From assembly GCA_944320995.1 (NCBI GenBank), contig CALUJQ010000020.1:1-53377 (forward strand): a stretch of 53,377 nucleotides of DNA. The letters are read 5' to 3'. The notes beneath the pieces are model-generated. The model searched no databases. It had not been told where the DNA came from and saw nothing but the letters and a program-made list of their open reading frames with translations. Positions 35,836 through 44,852 of the stretch are shown one piece after another. The position numbers and the translations under genes were made by a program. Position 1 is the first letter of the stretch. Each line of letters starts with the position of its first letter. Source of the stretch: an uncultured Barnesiella sp. (lineage in GTDB: Bacteria > Bacteroidota > Bacteroidia > Bacteroidales > Barnesiellaceae).

Positions 35836-37638
35836 TTACTTTTTTACCGTATTTTCCATTTTACCTATGGCTTCGACAGTCTGGGTGTATAACTCGTCCA
35901 TCGCCTCGTCCGATTGAGAAGGGGCATATTGGGCAAATTCGCAGCGACCGAGTATATCGTTGAACTCGGCTATCAAATCGGCATGGGCTCCATATTTTTC
36001 CAATTCGGTCGCCACATTGTCTTTGGTAAGTTCCGAAATAGGCAAACTCAACTTGTCACTCAAATATCCCCATACGGCTTTGAGCACCTCGTCATAGAAA
36101 TGTTCCTTGTCGTGATTCTTCAAGTATTTACCGGCAATCTTCAACCGTTTGGAAGCCACCTTATTGGCTTTTTTGTTTTTCATCAGGGCAACGTTGGCGT
36201 TGGCTTTGGCCTGTTTCCGGTTTATGATGACGAAGATGACAAAAGCCAAGGCAGGAAGGATATAGCACAACCAGTATCCCCACGTCTCGATATAGACCGC
36301 CGGACTTTGCACCAAATTCATTTTATTCAATTTGATATAATGAATATCTTGATTCAGCAGTCTCAGATCCTCTTTGTTCGTGAAGTTGGAGATAGTTTTC
36401 CCTCCACTACCGGGAGCCCCCTTATCGACGGTAATCTCATATTCTTCGGTACGCAAGGTTTTGTATTGCTTCGTTTTCGTGTCGAAATACGAGAATTCCA
36501 CTGCCGGGATCTTGAATGTCCCGGCAAAACGGGGTATGGTGGTGTATTCTACCGTGCGGGTTCCGCTCACGCCACCGGCCGTAGCTTTGACCGAAAGATC
36601 TACTTTGGGATCGTAGGTTTCGAAATCGTTCGGAAGTTTCAATTCGGGATTTTTCAGATATTTCATATTCCCCGACCCTTTGAAGGTCAACTTCAAAGTG
36701 ATTGCTTCATTGGCCTTTACATGGGTCGAACTGATTGAACTGCTCAACGAGAAATCACCTACCCCACCCATGAACGAAGCCGGTTTCCCTGCGGGTAGCG
36801 GCAATACCTCGACAGTAGCGGCATTGGAACTGACCGAACGGCTCACGCCTTGCGGAACTCGCATCGGTCCAAAGGGGCCGTTTACCAGTTGATAGGTCTC
36901 GACTTGGAATTCGAATTTCCCGGGCGTAATGGTAATTTTCCCGGTACGTTGTGGGAACAAGAGGCATTGTTTCAACACCGCCATTTTGTAATTCACGCCA
37001 TTGTAGTTTTCCAACTCGAACGAAGTATTCTGCGGCAAATCAATGTCTTGTACCACAAAGCCTTCGAACGACGGGAAACTATAATTCTCGGCTTGTACGC
37101 CCGAAGCCCGGGTGTATAATTTGATGGTGGCCAACAGAGCCTCTTGCTCATAGACCTTTGTCTTGGAGAGGACTGTCCTTATAAACAAGGCTGTATCGTC
37201 GGCACTTTGCCCACCCGATTGTCGGCCCGAGCCGCCCGATGCCGCAGATTTGTCGGGAGGGAGGACCGTCAGCTTCCATGTATTGGTCGAATAGGTGCGA
37301 CCGTCGGCCGAAATCGTAGCCGGGGCAAATGTGTAACTGCCCTCTTTCTCGGCACGTAACGTAATGACATGAGTCTCGGTCGTTTGCCGGTTTACACTGC
37401 CGTTTACGACCGATACGCTCGTTCCCGAGCTGGTGCCTTGATACAACACCTTGCAACCGGTGAACTCGGGCAGTTTCAACTCTTTGCCCGAAGCATTGTA
37501 CAACGTATATTCCAACTGGAATTGCTGTCCTTGTATCACTTGTCGCGGGCCATCGACGGCAAAACGGACATTCTCGGCCCACATGTCGGTCGCCAAAAAC
37601 AGCGTACAAAATAAAATCAAATATCTTTTCATCATCAT
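35836..37638 (-). CDS. batD: BatD: large periplasmic protein with C-terminal membrane anchor
   Basis: 600 residues. Signal peptide (YLILFCTLFLATDMWA), then repeated Ig-like beta domains of the BatD/oxygen-tolerance family (VRFAVDGPRQVIQGQQFQLEYTL; YTFAPATISADGRTYSTNTW; SITPGKFEFQVETY-like strands), a single membrane helix near 435-455 (WLCYILPALAFVIFVII) and a cytoplasmic helical tail of about 140 residues. It probably assembles with the VWA proteins BatA/BatB. Start shown is the first of three ATG codons; the third (37632) is equally possible. Confidence 0.88.
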   Translation of the reverse strand: MMMKRYLILFCTLFLATDMWAENVRFAVDGPRQVIQGQQFQLEYTLYNASGKELKLPEFTGCKVLYQGTSSGTSVSVVNGSVNRQTTETHVITLRAEKEGSYTFAPATISADGRTYSTNTWKLTVLPPDKSAASGGSGRQSGGQSADDTALFIRTVLSKTKVYEQEALLATIKLYTRASGVQAENYSFPSFEGFVVQDIDLPQNTSFELENYNGVNYKMAVLKQCLLFPQRTGKITITPGKFEFQVETYQLVNGPFGPMRVPQGVSRSVSSNAATVEVLPLPAGKPASFMGGVGDFSLSSSISSTHVKANEAITLKLTFKGSGNMKYLKNPELKLPNDFETYDPKVDLSVKATAGGVSGTRTVEYTTIPRFAGTFKIPAVEFSYFDTKTKQYKTLRTEEYEITVDKGAPGSGGKTISNFTNKEDLRLLNQDIHYIKLNKMNLVQSPAVYIETWGYWLCYILPALAFVIFVIINRKQAKANANVALMKNKKANKVASKRLKIAGKYLKNHDKEHFYDEVLKAVWGYLSDKLSLPISELTKDNVATELEKYGAHADLIAEFNDILGRCEFAQYAPSQSDEAMDELYTQTVEAIGKMENTVKK

Positions 37639-37661
37639 CTCCTAAAAAGTTATCTCCCGGC

Positions 37662-38474
37662 TTACCACTCTTTGTCGGTCTTTTTGCGTTTCTGTTGTTG
37701 CATCAATGCCTTTTGAACTTTCTCTTGCGTATCACGTTCGTCTTGTTGGATTGCATCGAGAATTTGCTGTGCATTTTCTTTCGACATTTGGGATTGCTGG
37801 GGCTGTTGTTGCTGTTGCTGCTGCTGGTTATCCTGCTTATTATCTTTTTGGTCTTGATTGTTTTGGTTATCCTTATTCTGGTCCTGTTGGTCCTGTTTTT
37901 GGTCTTTTTGCTGCTGCTCTTTATTCTGGTCCTGTTGGTCCTTATTGTCTTTGTCTTGATTTTGTTGGTCCTGTTGTTGCTTTAACAACAGTTGTGCAAG
38001 CCGCAGATTATACCGAGTCTCGTCATCTTTGGGATTACGTCGAAGTGCATTTTTGTATTCTTCGATACTTTGCGCATAGTTTTTCTCTTGAAACGATATA
38101 TTCCCGAGATTGTGCCATGCGTGTGCCGTCCTCAAAGAATCGGACGACGCTTGTACGATTTTCTTGTACTCATTGCGCGAATCGTTCCACTTCTGCTGTT
38201 TATACAGGGCCGCTCCCAAATTGTAAGTGGCGATTTCGGACGAGGGATTGGCATCCAACGCCTTGCGATATTCGATTTCGGCCTCGGTATATTTCTTTTC
38301 CCCGAACAAGTCGTTCCCTTTTCTTATCGAATTGCGCTCGGCTTTCCCATCGACCTTCTTCTCTTGGGGCGGGACAACTGTGGCATTCGAGGCATTTGTC
38401 GCATTTTCCTGTGCCGACATATTCAATGTCGACCCGGCCAATACAAGACACACTATATATTTGATTGCTTTCAT
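37662..38474 (-). CDS. batC: BatC: secreted TPR protein with Gln/Asp/Lys-rich tract
   Basis: 270 residues from ATG 38474. Signal peptide MKAIKYIVCLVLAGSTLNMSA; three TPR units (about 48-150: NDLFGEKKYTEAEIEYRKAL, ATYNLGAALYKQQKWNDSRNEY, AWHNLGNISFQEKNYAQSIEEY) and then about 75 residues made almost only of Q, D, N and K, followed by a charged tail. The low-complexity tract is encoded by imperfect DNA repeats. Part of the Bat operon between batB and batD (16 and 23 bp gaps). Confidence 0.87.
   Translation of the reverse strand: MKAIKYIVCLVLAGSTLNMSAQENATNASNATVVPPQEKKVDGKAERNSIRKGNDLFGEKKYTEAEIEYRKALDANPSSEIATYNLGAALYKQQKWNDSRNEYKKIVQASSDSLRTAHAWHNLGNISFQEKNYAQSIEEYKNALRRNPKDDETRYNLRLAQLLLKQQQDQQNQDKDNKDQQDQNKEQQQKDQKQDQQDQNKDNQNNQDQKDNKQDNQQQQQQQQPQQSQMSKENAQQILDAIQQDERDTQEKVQKALMQQQKRKKTDKEW
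37795..37990. repeat. Imperfect tandem repeats coding the Q/D/N/K tract of BatC
   Basis: Repeated units built from TGGTCCTG/TTGTTG/TTATT blocks. TTATTCTGGTCCTGTTGGTC begins at 37873 and again at 37921, 48 bases (16 codons) apart; the frame is kept throughout, so length could vary between strains without breaking the gene. Confidence 0.75.
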
Positions 38475-38490
38475 ACTCAACACGCTTTAT

Positions 38491-39513
38491 TCATGAAAAG
38501 AAAGTTATCTTTTTCAACCAACTGTTCTTGCGGTCAACAATAAAGACATCGACCAATAACAATATCAAGGCTATCCACGCCAATCCTTGGAATTGCTCGT
38601 CGTATTGCGAATAGACTTTGCTCTCGATGTCGGCTTTTTTCATGGTTTTCACCTCCGAAGTAAGGGCTCGCAATGCAGCATTGGTATTGTCGGCACGCAC
38701 ATAAATCCCCGAACCGGCTTTGGCAATCTCCTGTCCGAGGGCTTCGTTCAATTTCGAGATAACCACATTGCCGTTATTGTCTTTGATAAAGTTGGTCTCG
38801 CTGTCTCCAATCGGAATGGGAACACCTTCGAGCGACCCGATACCGATTACATCGACCTTAATGTTTTTCTCGGCTGCCGCCTTGGCCATCTGAACGGCAT
38901 CGTCCTCATGGTTTTCGGCATCGGTGATGACGATAATGGCTTTATCTACCCCTTCATTCGGTGAGAACGAATTCATCGCAGTAGAGATGGCTCGCCCGAT
39001 AGCCGTTCCTTGTGTGGGGACCATCGAGGGATTGATCGTATTCAAGAACATTTTGGCCGAAACGAAATCGGAGGTGATGGGCAATTGTGTATAGGCATCG
39101 CCGGCAAAAACGATCAATCCGATTTTGTCGTTGTCCAACTCGTCAACCAATTTGGAAAGCATCATTTTTGCCTTTTCCAGCCGGTTCGGTGTTATATCTT
39201 TGGACATCATCGAATTGGACACATCGAGGGCGATCATAATCTCTACCCCTTGTTTTTTTACCGTTTCGAGTTTCGACCCGAATTGCGGCCGGGCCAACAT
39301 GAACACGATAACGATAAAGGCCAATTGTTGGAAAATAAATTTAATCCACGGCTTGTATTTCGACACATCGGTCATCAGGGGAGCCAATACCGAAGGGTTG
39401 CCATACTTGGCCAAATTGCGGCGGGTACGGTAACGCCCGTAAAGAAACAGTCCCCACAAAACAGGAACGATAAGGAGCAGATATAAAAATTCGGGTTGTG
39501 CGAATCGAAACAT
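38491..39513 (-). CDS. batB: BatB: von Willebrand factor A membrane protein
   Basis: 340 residues from ATG 39513. An N-terminal Bat-type start (MFRFAQPEFLYLLLIVPVLW) and a second helix (about 55-75) frame a cytoplasm-to-periplasm junction; the VWA domain (about 88-290) has the MIDAS motif DVSNSMMS and VITDAENHEDD; a C-terminal helix (about 312-330) closes the protein. Metal-dependent protein binding through MIDAS is expected. Sits 12 bp after batA. Confidence 0.9.
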   Translation of the reverse strand: MFRFAQPEFLYLLLIVPVLWGLFLYGRYRTRRNLAKYGNPSVLAPLMTDVSKYKPWIKFIFQQLAFIVIVFMLARPQFGSKLETVKKQGVEIMIALDVSNSMMSKDITPNRLEKAKMMLSKLVDELDNDKIGLIVFAGDAYTQLPITSDFVSAKMFLNTINPSMVPTQGTAIGRAISTAMNSFSPNEGVDKAIIVITDAENHEDDAVQMAKAAAEKNIKVDVIGIGSLEGVPIPIGDSETNFIKDNNGNVVISKLNEALGQEIAKAGSGIYVRADNTNAALRALTSEVKTMKKADIESKVYSQYDEQFQGLAWIALILLLVDVFIVDRKNSWLKKITFFS

Positions 39514-39525
39514 AATCAACGTCTT

Positions 39526-40509
39526 TTAGGGAATATTCTTTAATAACGTATGACGGAGGAGTATCTCCAACCCCAAACACAGGAGTGCCAATACGGCCCA
39601 AATGGTATATTCCTCTTCTTTTACACTAAACTCCTTCACGGTGAGTTTGGTCTTTTCCAGTTTATCTATTTCATCAAAAATACCTTTCAACATATTTTTG
39701 TTGGTCGCTCTGAAATATTTTCCATCGGCCGTTGCCGCGATTTGTTGCAGAGCAGCCTCGTCCATTTCGACCGGCATATTTTGGTAAGTGATGCCATAAG
39801 GCGTTTGTACCGGTGTAGGAGCCAAACCTTTCGTCCCTACTCCAATCGTATAAACGTGTATGCCAAACGATTTGGCTATTTGTGCCGCTGTGGCCGGGGC
39901 TATATCGCCCGCATTGTTCGTACCGTCGGTAAGCAATATGATCGTTTTCGATTTGGCCGGGCCGTCTTTGATGCGGTTGATAGCTGTTGCCAAACCGTCG
40001 CCGATGGCTGTTCCGTCGTCAACCATACCGCAATGAACATCTTTCATGAGGTTGAGCAGTACCGCATGGTCGGTTGTCATAGGGCACATGGTGAAACTTT
40101 CACCGGCAAAAATCACCAACCCGATATTATCGTGTTCCCGGCCCGAAACGAACTGTGCGGCCACGTCTTTGGCGGCTTCTACCCGATCGGGCTTGAAGTC
40201 GCGCGCCAACATACTGCCCGAAATATCGAGGGCCAAAACTATATCTACACCTTCGGTCGAGGAATTCTGCCAATTGTCGGTCGATTGCGGGCGGGCCAAA
40301 GCCACGATCAAAAAAGCGACGGTCAACACCCGTAACGCGAAATTGAAATGTCGTAAATATATTTTGTATGTACGTGGCATTTTTGCAAACGGTTGTGTGG
40401 TAGAAACCTGCAAAGAAGCCTGCATACGCTTCTGTTTGAGGTCATACCAAACAACAACAGGTATGATCAGCAGCAACAAAAGCAAATATAACGGATTCGC
40501 GAATACCAT
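39526..40509 (-). CDS. batA: BatA: von Willebrand factor A membrane protein
   Basis: 327 residues from ATG 40509 (a TTG two codons upstream is not preferred). Starts MVFANPLYLLLLLLIIPVVV, second helix near 55-72, VWA domain with MIDAS DISGSMLARDF and LLTDGTNNAGDIAP, and a terminal helix (YTIWAVLALLCLGLEILL). BatA and BatB are paralogues, and both keep complete MIDAS residues. 47 bp separate it from the upstream operon gene. Confidence 0.9.
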   Translation of the reverse strand: MVFANPLYLLLLLLIIPVVVWYDLKQKRMQASLQVSTTQPFAKMPRTYKIYLRHFNFALRVLTVAFLIVALARPQSTDNWQNSSTEGVDIVLALDISGSMLARDFKPDRVEAAKDVAAQFVSGREHDNIGLVIFAGESFTMCPMTTDHAVLLNLMKDVHCGMVDDGTAIGDGLATAINRIKDGPAKSKTIILLTDGTNNAGDIAPATAAQIAKSFGIHVYTIGVGTKGLAPTPVQTPYGITYQNMPVEMDEAALQQIAATADGKYFRATNKNMLKGIFDEIDKLEKTKLTVKEFSVKEEEYTIWAVLALLCLGLEILLRHTLLKNIP

Positions 40510-40556
40510 TTTCAATCTATTTTAGAAGCCCAAACAGCTTTTTTGTTCAACATTTC

Positions 40557-41537
40557 TTATTCCGGATTGTCCGAGCCATCTTCGTTCGACGGTTCGGGTG
40601 TTTTTTCTTCCGGTTTAGTCTCTTCCACAAATGTCTCGGCATAACGCATCACTTGCTCGTTATCGTCGGGCAGAGGACGCATTTTGGCGAATTTTACGAA
40701 GTCGGCCATAGCAAGGATATCGCGCAATTGCTGGTTGACCGCCTTTGTCTCTTCGTTGCGGCGCAGTGTCTCTATAATCTGAGTCGTGGTCATCTCCATG
40801 GCATTGATGTGGAAGCGGCCGTCGATATAAGTTCTCAATATCTCGGTCAAGGTCGTATAATAGGCCTTTTCTTGTCCCTGTTGCCAAAGTTTCGAATCTT
40901 TCAACTCTTGCAAAGCCTGCATGGCCCGTTCATAGGGCGGGACAATCTGTTTCGCGTCGGCGACGTCGTCCGATTTTTTATTTCGACCCCAACGCCAATA
41001 GGCATATATCCCGGCAGCGATAACCACCAAAGCGAGCAACAGATATAATACCCACACCGGAATGAAATCCCACAGGACGAAAGGAGGTGCATCGACCGTT
41101 TTAATATCAAATTCGGCATGCGTCGTATCGACGGGGACAGGCACGACTTTGAGGCTCAACGCTTGCGTTTCGAACGTATCGTTGTCGATTACATATTTAA
41201 AAGGCGGCAGGTAATAAAGACCCGAATCGAACGAAGTAACCAATACCTCATTATTGATTTGGATGCGATTGTTTTTCAAATCGAGGGTATCGGGCTTGGA
41301 GATTTTCAGCACCTCTACCCCGGCAACGAGCGTATCTTGTATGACCGGCAGTCTCACAAATTTGCCCTTGTCTTGCGAAAGCTCCAACCGCACAGTGGTT
41401 TGGTCGCCCATCATAATGGCTGCCGAGTCCATCTGTGCCCGCACAACGATATGGTTCTGGGCCGATGCCGTAAATACCCATGCCGACAGTACAACTCCTA
41501 ACCATTGTAATCTCATATAGCCTTTTTTCATATACAT
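40557..41537 (-). CDS. Bat-operon membrane protein with Ig-like periplasmic domain
   Basis: About 326 residues. Starts at ATG 41537 or two codons on at 41531; a signal peptide follows (LQWLGVVLSAWVFTASA). Residues about 25-155 are beta-rich and resemble the protective-antigen-like N-terminal domains of BatD. One membrane helix (VWVLYLLLALVVIAAGIYAY, about 165-185) leads to a cytoplasmic helical domain with Glu/Pro-rich end. Present between the DUF58 gene and batA, it is probably another structural partner of the complex. Its individual role is not known to me. Confidence 0.78.
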   Translation of the reverse strand: MYMKKGYMRLQWLGVVLSAWVFTASAQNHIVVRAQMDSAAIMMGDQTTVRLELSQDKGKFVRLPVIQDTLVAGVEVLKISKPDTLDLKNNRIQINNEVLVTSFDSGLYYLPPFKYVIDNDTFETQALSLKVVPVPVDTTHAEFDIKTVDAPPFVLWDFIPVWVLYLLLALVVIAAGIYAYWRWGRNKKSDDVADAKQIVPPYERAMQALQELKDSKLWQQGQEKAYYTTLTEILRTYIDGRFHINAMEMTTTQIIETLRRNEETKAVNQQLRDILAMADFVKFAKMRPLPDDNEQVMRYAETFVEETKPEEKTPEPSNEDGSDNPE

Positions 41538-41550
41538 CTTCAATTTTTAG

Positions 41551-42420
41551 TTATCCCCTTCGTTTGAAGAGATTCATCAACGCGACAACAAAATCGTCGT
41601 CGGTGGCGATCGTAGCCAAGTCAACCCGGCTTTTACGCAACATGGCCAGCATTTTCTCTTGCCTGTCGTTCCACCAATCGGCATATCGGGCACGGACATT
41701 CGCCGAAGATGAGTCAACCCACAACTCGTTTCCTTGCTCGGAATCTTGCATCTTGATCAATCCTACATTGGGGAGTTGCGATTCCCGGCGGTCATACACC
41801 TGAATCGCCACCAAATCGTGACGGCGGTTGGCAATCGACAAGGCATTTTTATAGTCGTTGCCGTCGATAAAGTCGGAGATTAGGAATGTCGTGCAACGTT
41901 TTTTAATGGCGTTGGTCATGTATTCGAGAGCCAGTCCGATGTTTGTACCCGAGTTTTCGGATTTGAAATCGATCAGCTCCCTGATGATATAAAGAATGTG
42001 TTTGCGACCTTTCTTGGGAGGAATGAATTTTTCGATTCGGTCCGAAAAGAATATCATGCCTATCTTGTCGTTGTTTTGTATCGCCGAGAAGGCAATTGTC
42101 GCAGCCACTTCGGCCATCATCTCACGCTTGGCCTCGCCTACTGCACCGAAATTGCGACTGGCCGAGACATCGACCAGCAGCATAACCGTAAGTTCGCGCT
42201 CTTCTTCAAACACTTTTACATACGGTTTGTTGTAGCGGGCTGTCACGTTCCAGTCTATATCCCTCACGTCATCGCCATACTGGTATTCCCGGACCTCGGA
42301 AAAGGCCATACCACGGCCTTTAAACGCCGAGTGGTATTGCCCTGCAAATATATTGCGGGACAACCCTCTCGTCTTTATCTCGATATGACGGACTTTTTTC
42401 AGCAGTTCACTGGTTTCCAT
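41551..42420 (-). CDS. DUF58-domain protein of the MoxR/Bat operon
   Basis: 289 residues from ATG 42420. The DUF58 signature is YQYGDDVRDIDWNVTARYNKPYVKVFEEERELTVMLLVDVSASR, where the last part opens a VWA-like fold (DVSAS). No membrane helix, so it is cytoplasmic. DUF58 proteins regularly sit between MoxR ATPases and VWA proteins and probably serve as adaptor. Gap to moxR is 22 bp. Confidence 0.9.
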   Translation of the reverse strand: METSELLKKVRHIEIKTRGLSRNIFAGQYHSAFKGRGMAFSEVREYQYGDDVRDIDWNVTARYNKPYVKVFEEERELTVMLLVDVSASRNFGAVGEAKREMMAEVAATIAFSAIQNNDKIGMIFFSDRIEKFIPPKKGRKHILYIIRELIDFKSENSGTNIGLALEYMTNAIKKRCTTFLISDFIDGNDYKNALSIANRRHDLVAIQVYDRRESQLPNVGLIKMQDSEQGNELWVDSSSANVRARYADWWNDRQEKMLAMLRKSRVDLATIATDDDFVVALMNLFKRRG

Positions 42421-42442
42421 AAACAGCAATTTCCCGTTTTAC

Positions 42443-43438
42443 TTAGGGTACTTCTACCTTGTTGAGTATTTCGCTGATAATCTCTTCGGCTGTCATATTG
42501 TTGGCCTCGGCTTCGTAGCTCAGCCCGATACGATGACGCAATACATCGTGACACACGGCACGCACGTCTTCGGGAATCACATATCCCCGTTGCTTCAAAA
42601 ATGCATAAGCACGGGCAGCCAAAGCCAAGTTGATGGAAGCACGCGGAGAAGCTCCGAATGAAATCATCTCTTTCAACTCGCCCAGCCCATGATCTTGGGG
42701 GAAACGGGTAGCAAACACAATATCGACAATGTATCGTTCTATTTTCTCGTCGATATAGACTTTCTGTACAATCTCCCGGGCTTCGATAATCTCAGCCGGT
42801 TTCAGCACCGGTTTAATATTGACATTACGGCTGCTGATATTCTGACGAATGATGAGTTTCTCCTCCTCCTTCTTCGGATAGCCGATGATGACTTTTAGCA
42901 TGAAACGGTCCACTTGCGCCTCGGGCAACGGATAAGTACCTTCTTGCTCGATAGGGTTCTGCGTGGCCATGACCAAGAAGGGGTCGTCCAATTTGAATGT
43001 CTGCTCACCGATTGTTACTTGACGCTCTTGCATGGCCTCCAACAACGCACTTTGCACCTTTGCCGGGGCACGATTGATTTCATCGGCCAAAACGAAGTTG
43101 GCAAAAATAGGGCCTTTCTTGATTTGGAACTGCTCTTTGGCTTGGCTGTACACCATGGTACCTACCACGTCGGCCGGCAGCAAGTCGGGGGTAAATTGGA
43201 TACGGCTGTATTTCGAGTCGATGAGCGAGGCCAATGTTTTTATGGCCAACGTTTTTGCCAAACCCGGAACACCTTCGAGCAAGATGTGACCGTTGGAAAG
43301 TAACCCGATCATCAACGAATCGATCAAATGTTTCTGACCGACAATGACTTGATCCATACCTTGCGTAATCAAATTCACAAACGAACTCTTGCTGGCTATC
43401 AAGTCGTTCAACTCCCGAATATCTACTGTTTCACTCAT
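42443..43438 (-). CDS. MoxR-family AAA+ ATPase
   Basis: 331 residues. Walker A GVPGLAKTLAIKTLA, Walker B ADEINRAPAKVQSALLEAMQERQ, sensor 1 MATQNPIEQEGTYPLPEAQVDRFMLK, and the lid region with SFGASPRASINLALAARAYA. MoxR ATPases are chaperone-like and act with VWA proteins such as BatA/B. First gene of the operon; a TAATTTTG -7-like element lies about 55 bases before the start. Confidence 0.94.
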   Translation of the reverse strand: MSETVDIRELNDLIASKSSFVNLITQGMDQVIVGQKHLIDSLMIGLLSNGHILLEGVPGLAKTLAIKTLASLIDSKYSRIQFTPDLLPADVVGTMVYSQAKEQFQIKKGPIFANFVLADEINRAPAKVQSALLEAMQERQVTIGEQTFKLDDPFLVMATQNPIEQEGTYPLPEAQVDRFMLKVIIGYPKKEEEKLIIRQNISSRNVNIKPVLKPAEIIEAREIVQKVYIDEKIERYIVDIVFATRFPQDHGLGELKEMISFGASPRASINLALAARAYAFLKQRGYVIPEDVRAVCHDVLRHRIGLSYEAEANNMTAEEIISEILNKVEVP

Positions 43439-43490
43439 ACGTTTTCTCTTTTTATATTTTTAATTTATACGTTTTTTTACTTTATCTATC

Positions 43491-43498
43491 GCAAAATT
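43491..43498 (-). promoter_or_regulatory. -7 element for the moxR-bat operon
   Basis: Minus-strand TAATTTTG fits TAnnTTTG at about 55 bases from the moxR ATG. No TTTG at the ideal distance. Confidence 0.4.
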
Positions 43499-43556
43499 AG
43501 CCATACAAAGGTTCTATATCGCTCCTATCGTGTTAAAAATGGCTAACTATTCACTT

Positions 43557-43597
43557 AAAAAAGGCTAAGTCGCTAACCTATTTGGTCAACGACTCAG
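43557..43597 (-). terminator. Terminator after the HU-LysM gene
   Basis: On the minus strand CTGAGTCGTTGACC pairs with GGTTAGCGACTTAG (two G-U pairs, loop AAATA), then CC and TTTTTT. It lies 11 bp beyond the stop at 43608 and isolates this pair from the moxR operon. Confidence 0.88.
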
Positions 43598-43607
43598 ACA
43601 AAATATC

Positions 43608-44852
43608 TCACTCATACCGGCTCTGTATCCGTACGGCCAATTCCTTGGCCTTATCCACCGAGGCTTTGTCGGTGGCATCGATACCGTATTTAGCTGCATC
43701 GGGTATCGTCAATCGAGTTCCTATGGGGACTTGATTGGGATTTTCAATCACCCCTTTGTTCTCTTCATAGATATAAACCCAAAAGGCTTTATGTCCAAAA
43801 TGTTTACGAGCCAACGTCGTTAAAAATACGCCCGATCGAATAGTTTCTACAACCGGGCCGACTGTGGGCTCCAGTTCTGCTTGTCTCGGTTGCGGTGTCG
43901 AAACGTCGAAGGCTTGCTCAACCACAGCGGTATCGGTTTTAATTTCTGTTGCCGGCATTGTCGCGGTCGTATCTTTCTGCACTTCTAAAACAACCGGTTC
44001 GGTCGCTTTGTTCACCATCGGTTTGTCGGTCGATTGTCGGCTCAATGACAAAGTATATTCCCCTATTTTCAGGACATTAGCTGAATCGCTGCCTTTCCCG
44101 GCCCAAATGGCATAGCCGATGGCACAAGCCAAAACAACTACACCCAGCGATGTAAGAACTCCCCACCAAAAAGCTCGGCGGGAAATAGATTTCTGTCCAT
44201 AGATTTCATTTTCATCTTCGACCGGATCATCAGGAGCAGTCTCGACAGGGTTCGGCTCCGGCTCGGAAACGGGTTCTTTGGCAACCGGTTCCACAACCGG
44301 CTCGATTTCGGGTTGCGAGCTCTCCGAAGAGGCGTCTTCACGAGGCATGGGTTCTTCGCTCCCATGCTCGGGCGTGGAAGAGTCTTGTCCCGAAAACGAC
44401 ATCGATTCGGCATCGCATTCCTGCTCCCCCTCCGATTCTTCGACCGACATATCCGATTCGTCGGGAATAACCTCACTCCCCTGTTCGAGCGCTTCGCTTT
44501 CAACGGCAATCATCTGCTCGGTCGATACATGGTCATTGAGAATCTCTACCGAGAAACTCGAAAAAGGAGCATTGACAGCTTCCCGTAAAATTTTATCGGG
44601 AATAAACGACAATTTATAGTGTCCCGGGATTTCCACCGGCTCACCGGTTTGAACATTCACACTGCCGCGAGCCTCTACCCATATCGGTTTAAAAAGCCCC
44701 AATCCATCTATTTTCAACTCCTCACCCGAGGAAATAACCTCGGTCGAAATCGTAAAGAACTCCTTCAAAAAAGCTTCGGCCTCTTTCTTCGTTACATTCA
44801 TCTTCGAGGCAAGCAAAGAGACCAAGTCGGGGAAAGATATTTTCTCGTTCAT
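43608..44852 (-). CDS. Membrane-anchored HU-like protein with periplasmic LysM-like domain
   Basis: 414 residues in four parts. Residues 1-95 have an HU/IHF-type fold pattern (FPDLVSLLASKMNVTKKEAEAFLKEFF, then GEELKIDGLGLFKPIWVEARGSVNVQTGEPVEIPGH). Residues 115-220 are a strongly acidic, Pro/Glu/Ser-rich linker. One membrane helix follows (about 227-250, WWGVLTSLGVVVLACAIGYAIW), preceded by SRR, so the HU part should be cytoplasmic. After a second spacer, about 340-390 resembles LysM (FLTTLARKHFGHKAFWVYIYEEN, then NPNQVPIGTRLTIP). A bridge between nucleoid and peptidoglycan is inferred. The HU-like part is closest to the bacterial HU-CCDC81-like group. The start overlaps the HU gene's stop by 4 bp. 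Confidence 0.82.
   Translation of the reverse strand: MNEKISFPDLVSLLASKMNVTKKEAEAFLKEFFTISTEVISSGEELKIDGLGLFKPIWVEARGSVNVQTGEPVEIPGHYKLSFIPDKILREAVNAPFSSFSVEILNDHVSTEQMIAVESEALEQGSEVIPDESDMSVEESEGEQECDAESMSFSGQDSSTPEHGSEEPMPREDASSESSQPEIEPVVEPVAKEPVSEPEPNPVETAPDDPVEDENEIYGQKSISRRAFWWGVLTSLGVVVLACAIGYAIWAGKGSDSANVLKIGEYTLSLSRQSTDKPMVNKATEPVVLEVQKDTTATMPATEIKTDTAVVEQAFDVSTPQPRQAELEPTVGPVVETIRSGVFLTTLARKHFGHKAFWVYIYEENKGVIENPNQVPIGTRLTIPDAAKYGIDATDKASVDKAKELAVRIQSRYE

Noticed and set aside
37795..37990. Repeats as a CRISPR array
   Set aside because: Units are irregular, keep a reading frame inside batC and have no unique spacers; no cas genes are nearby.
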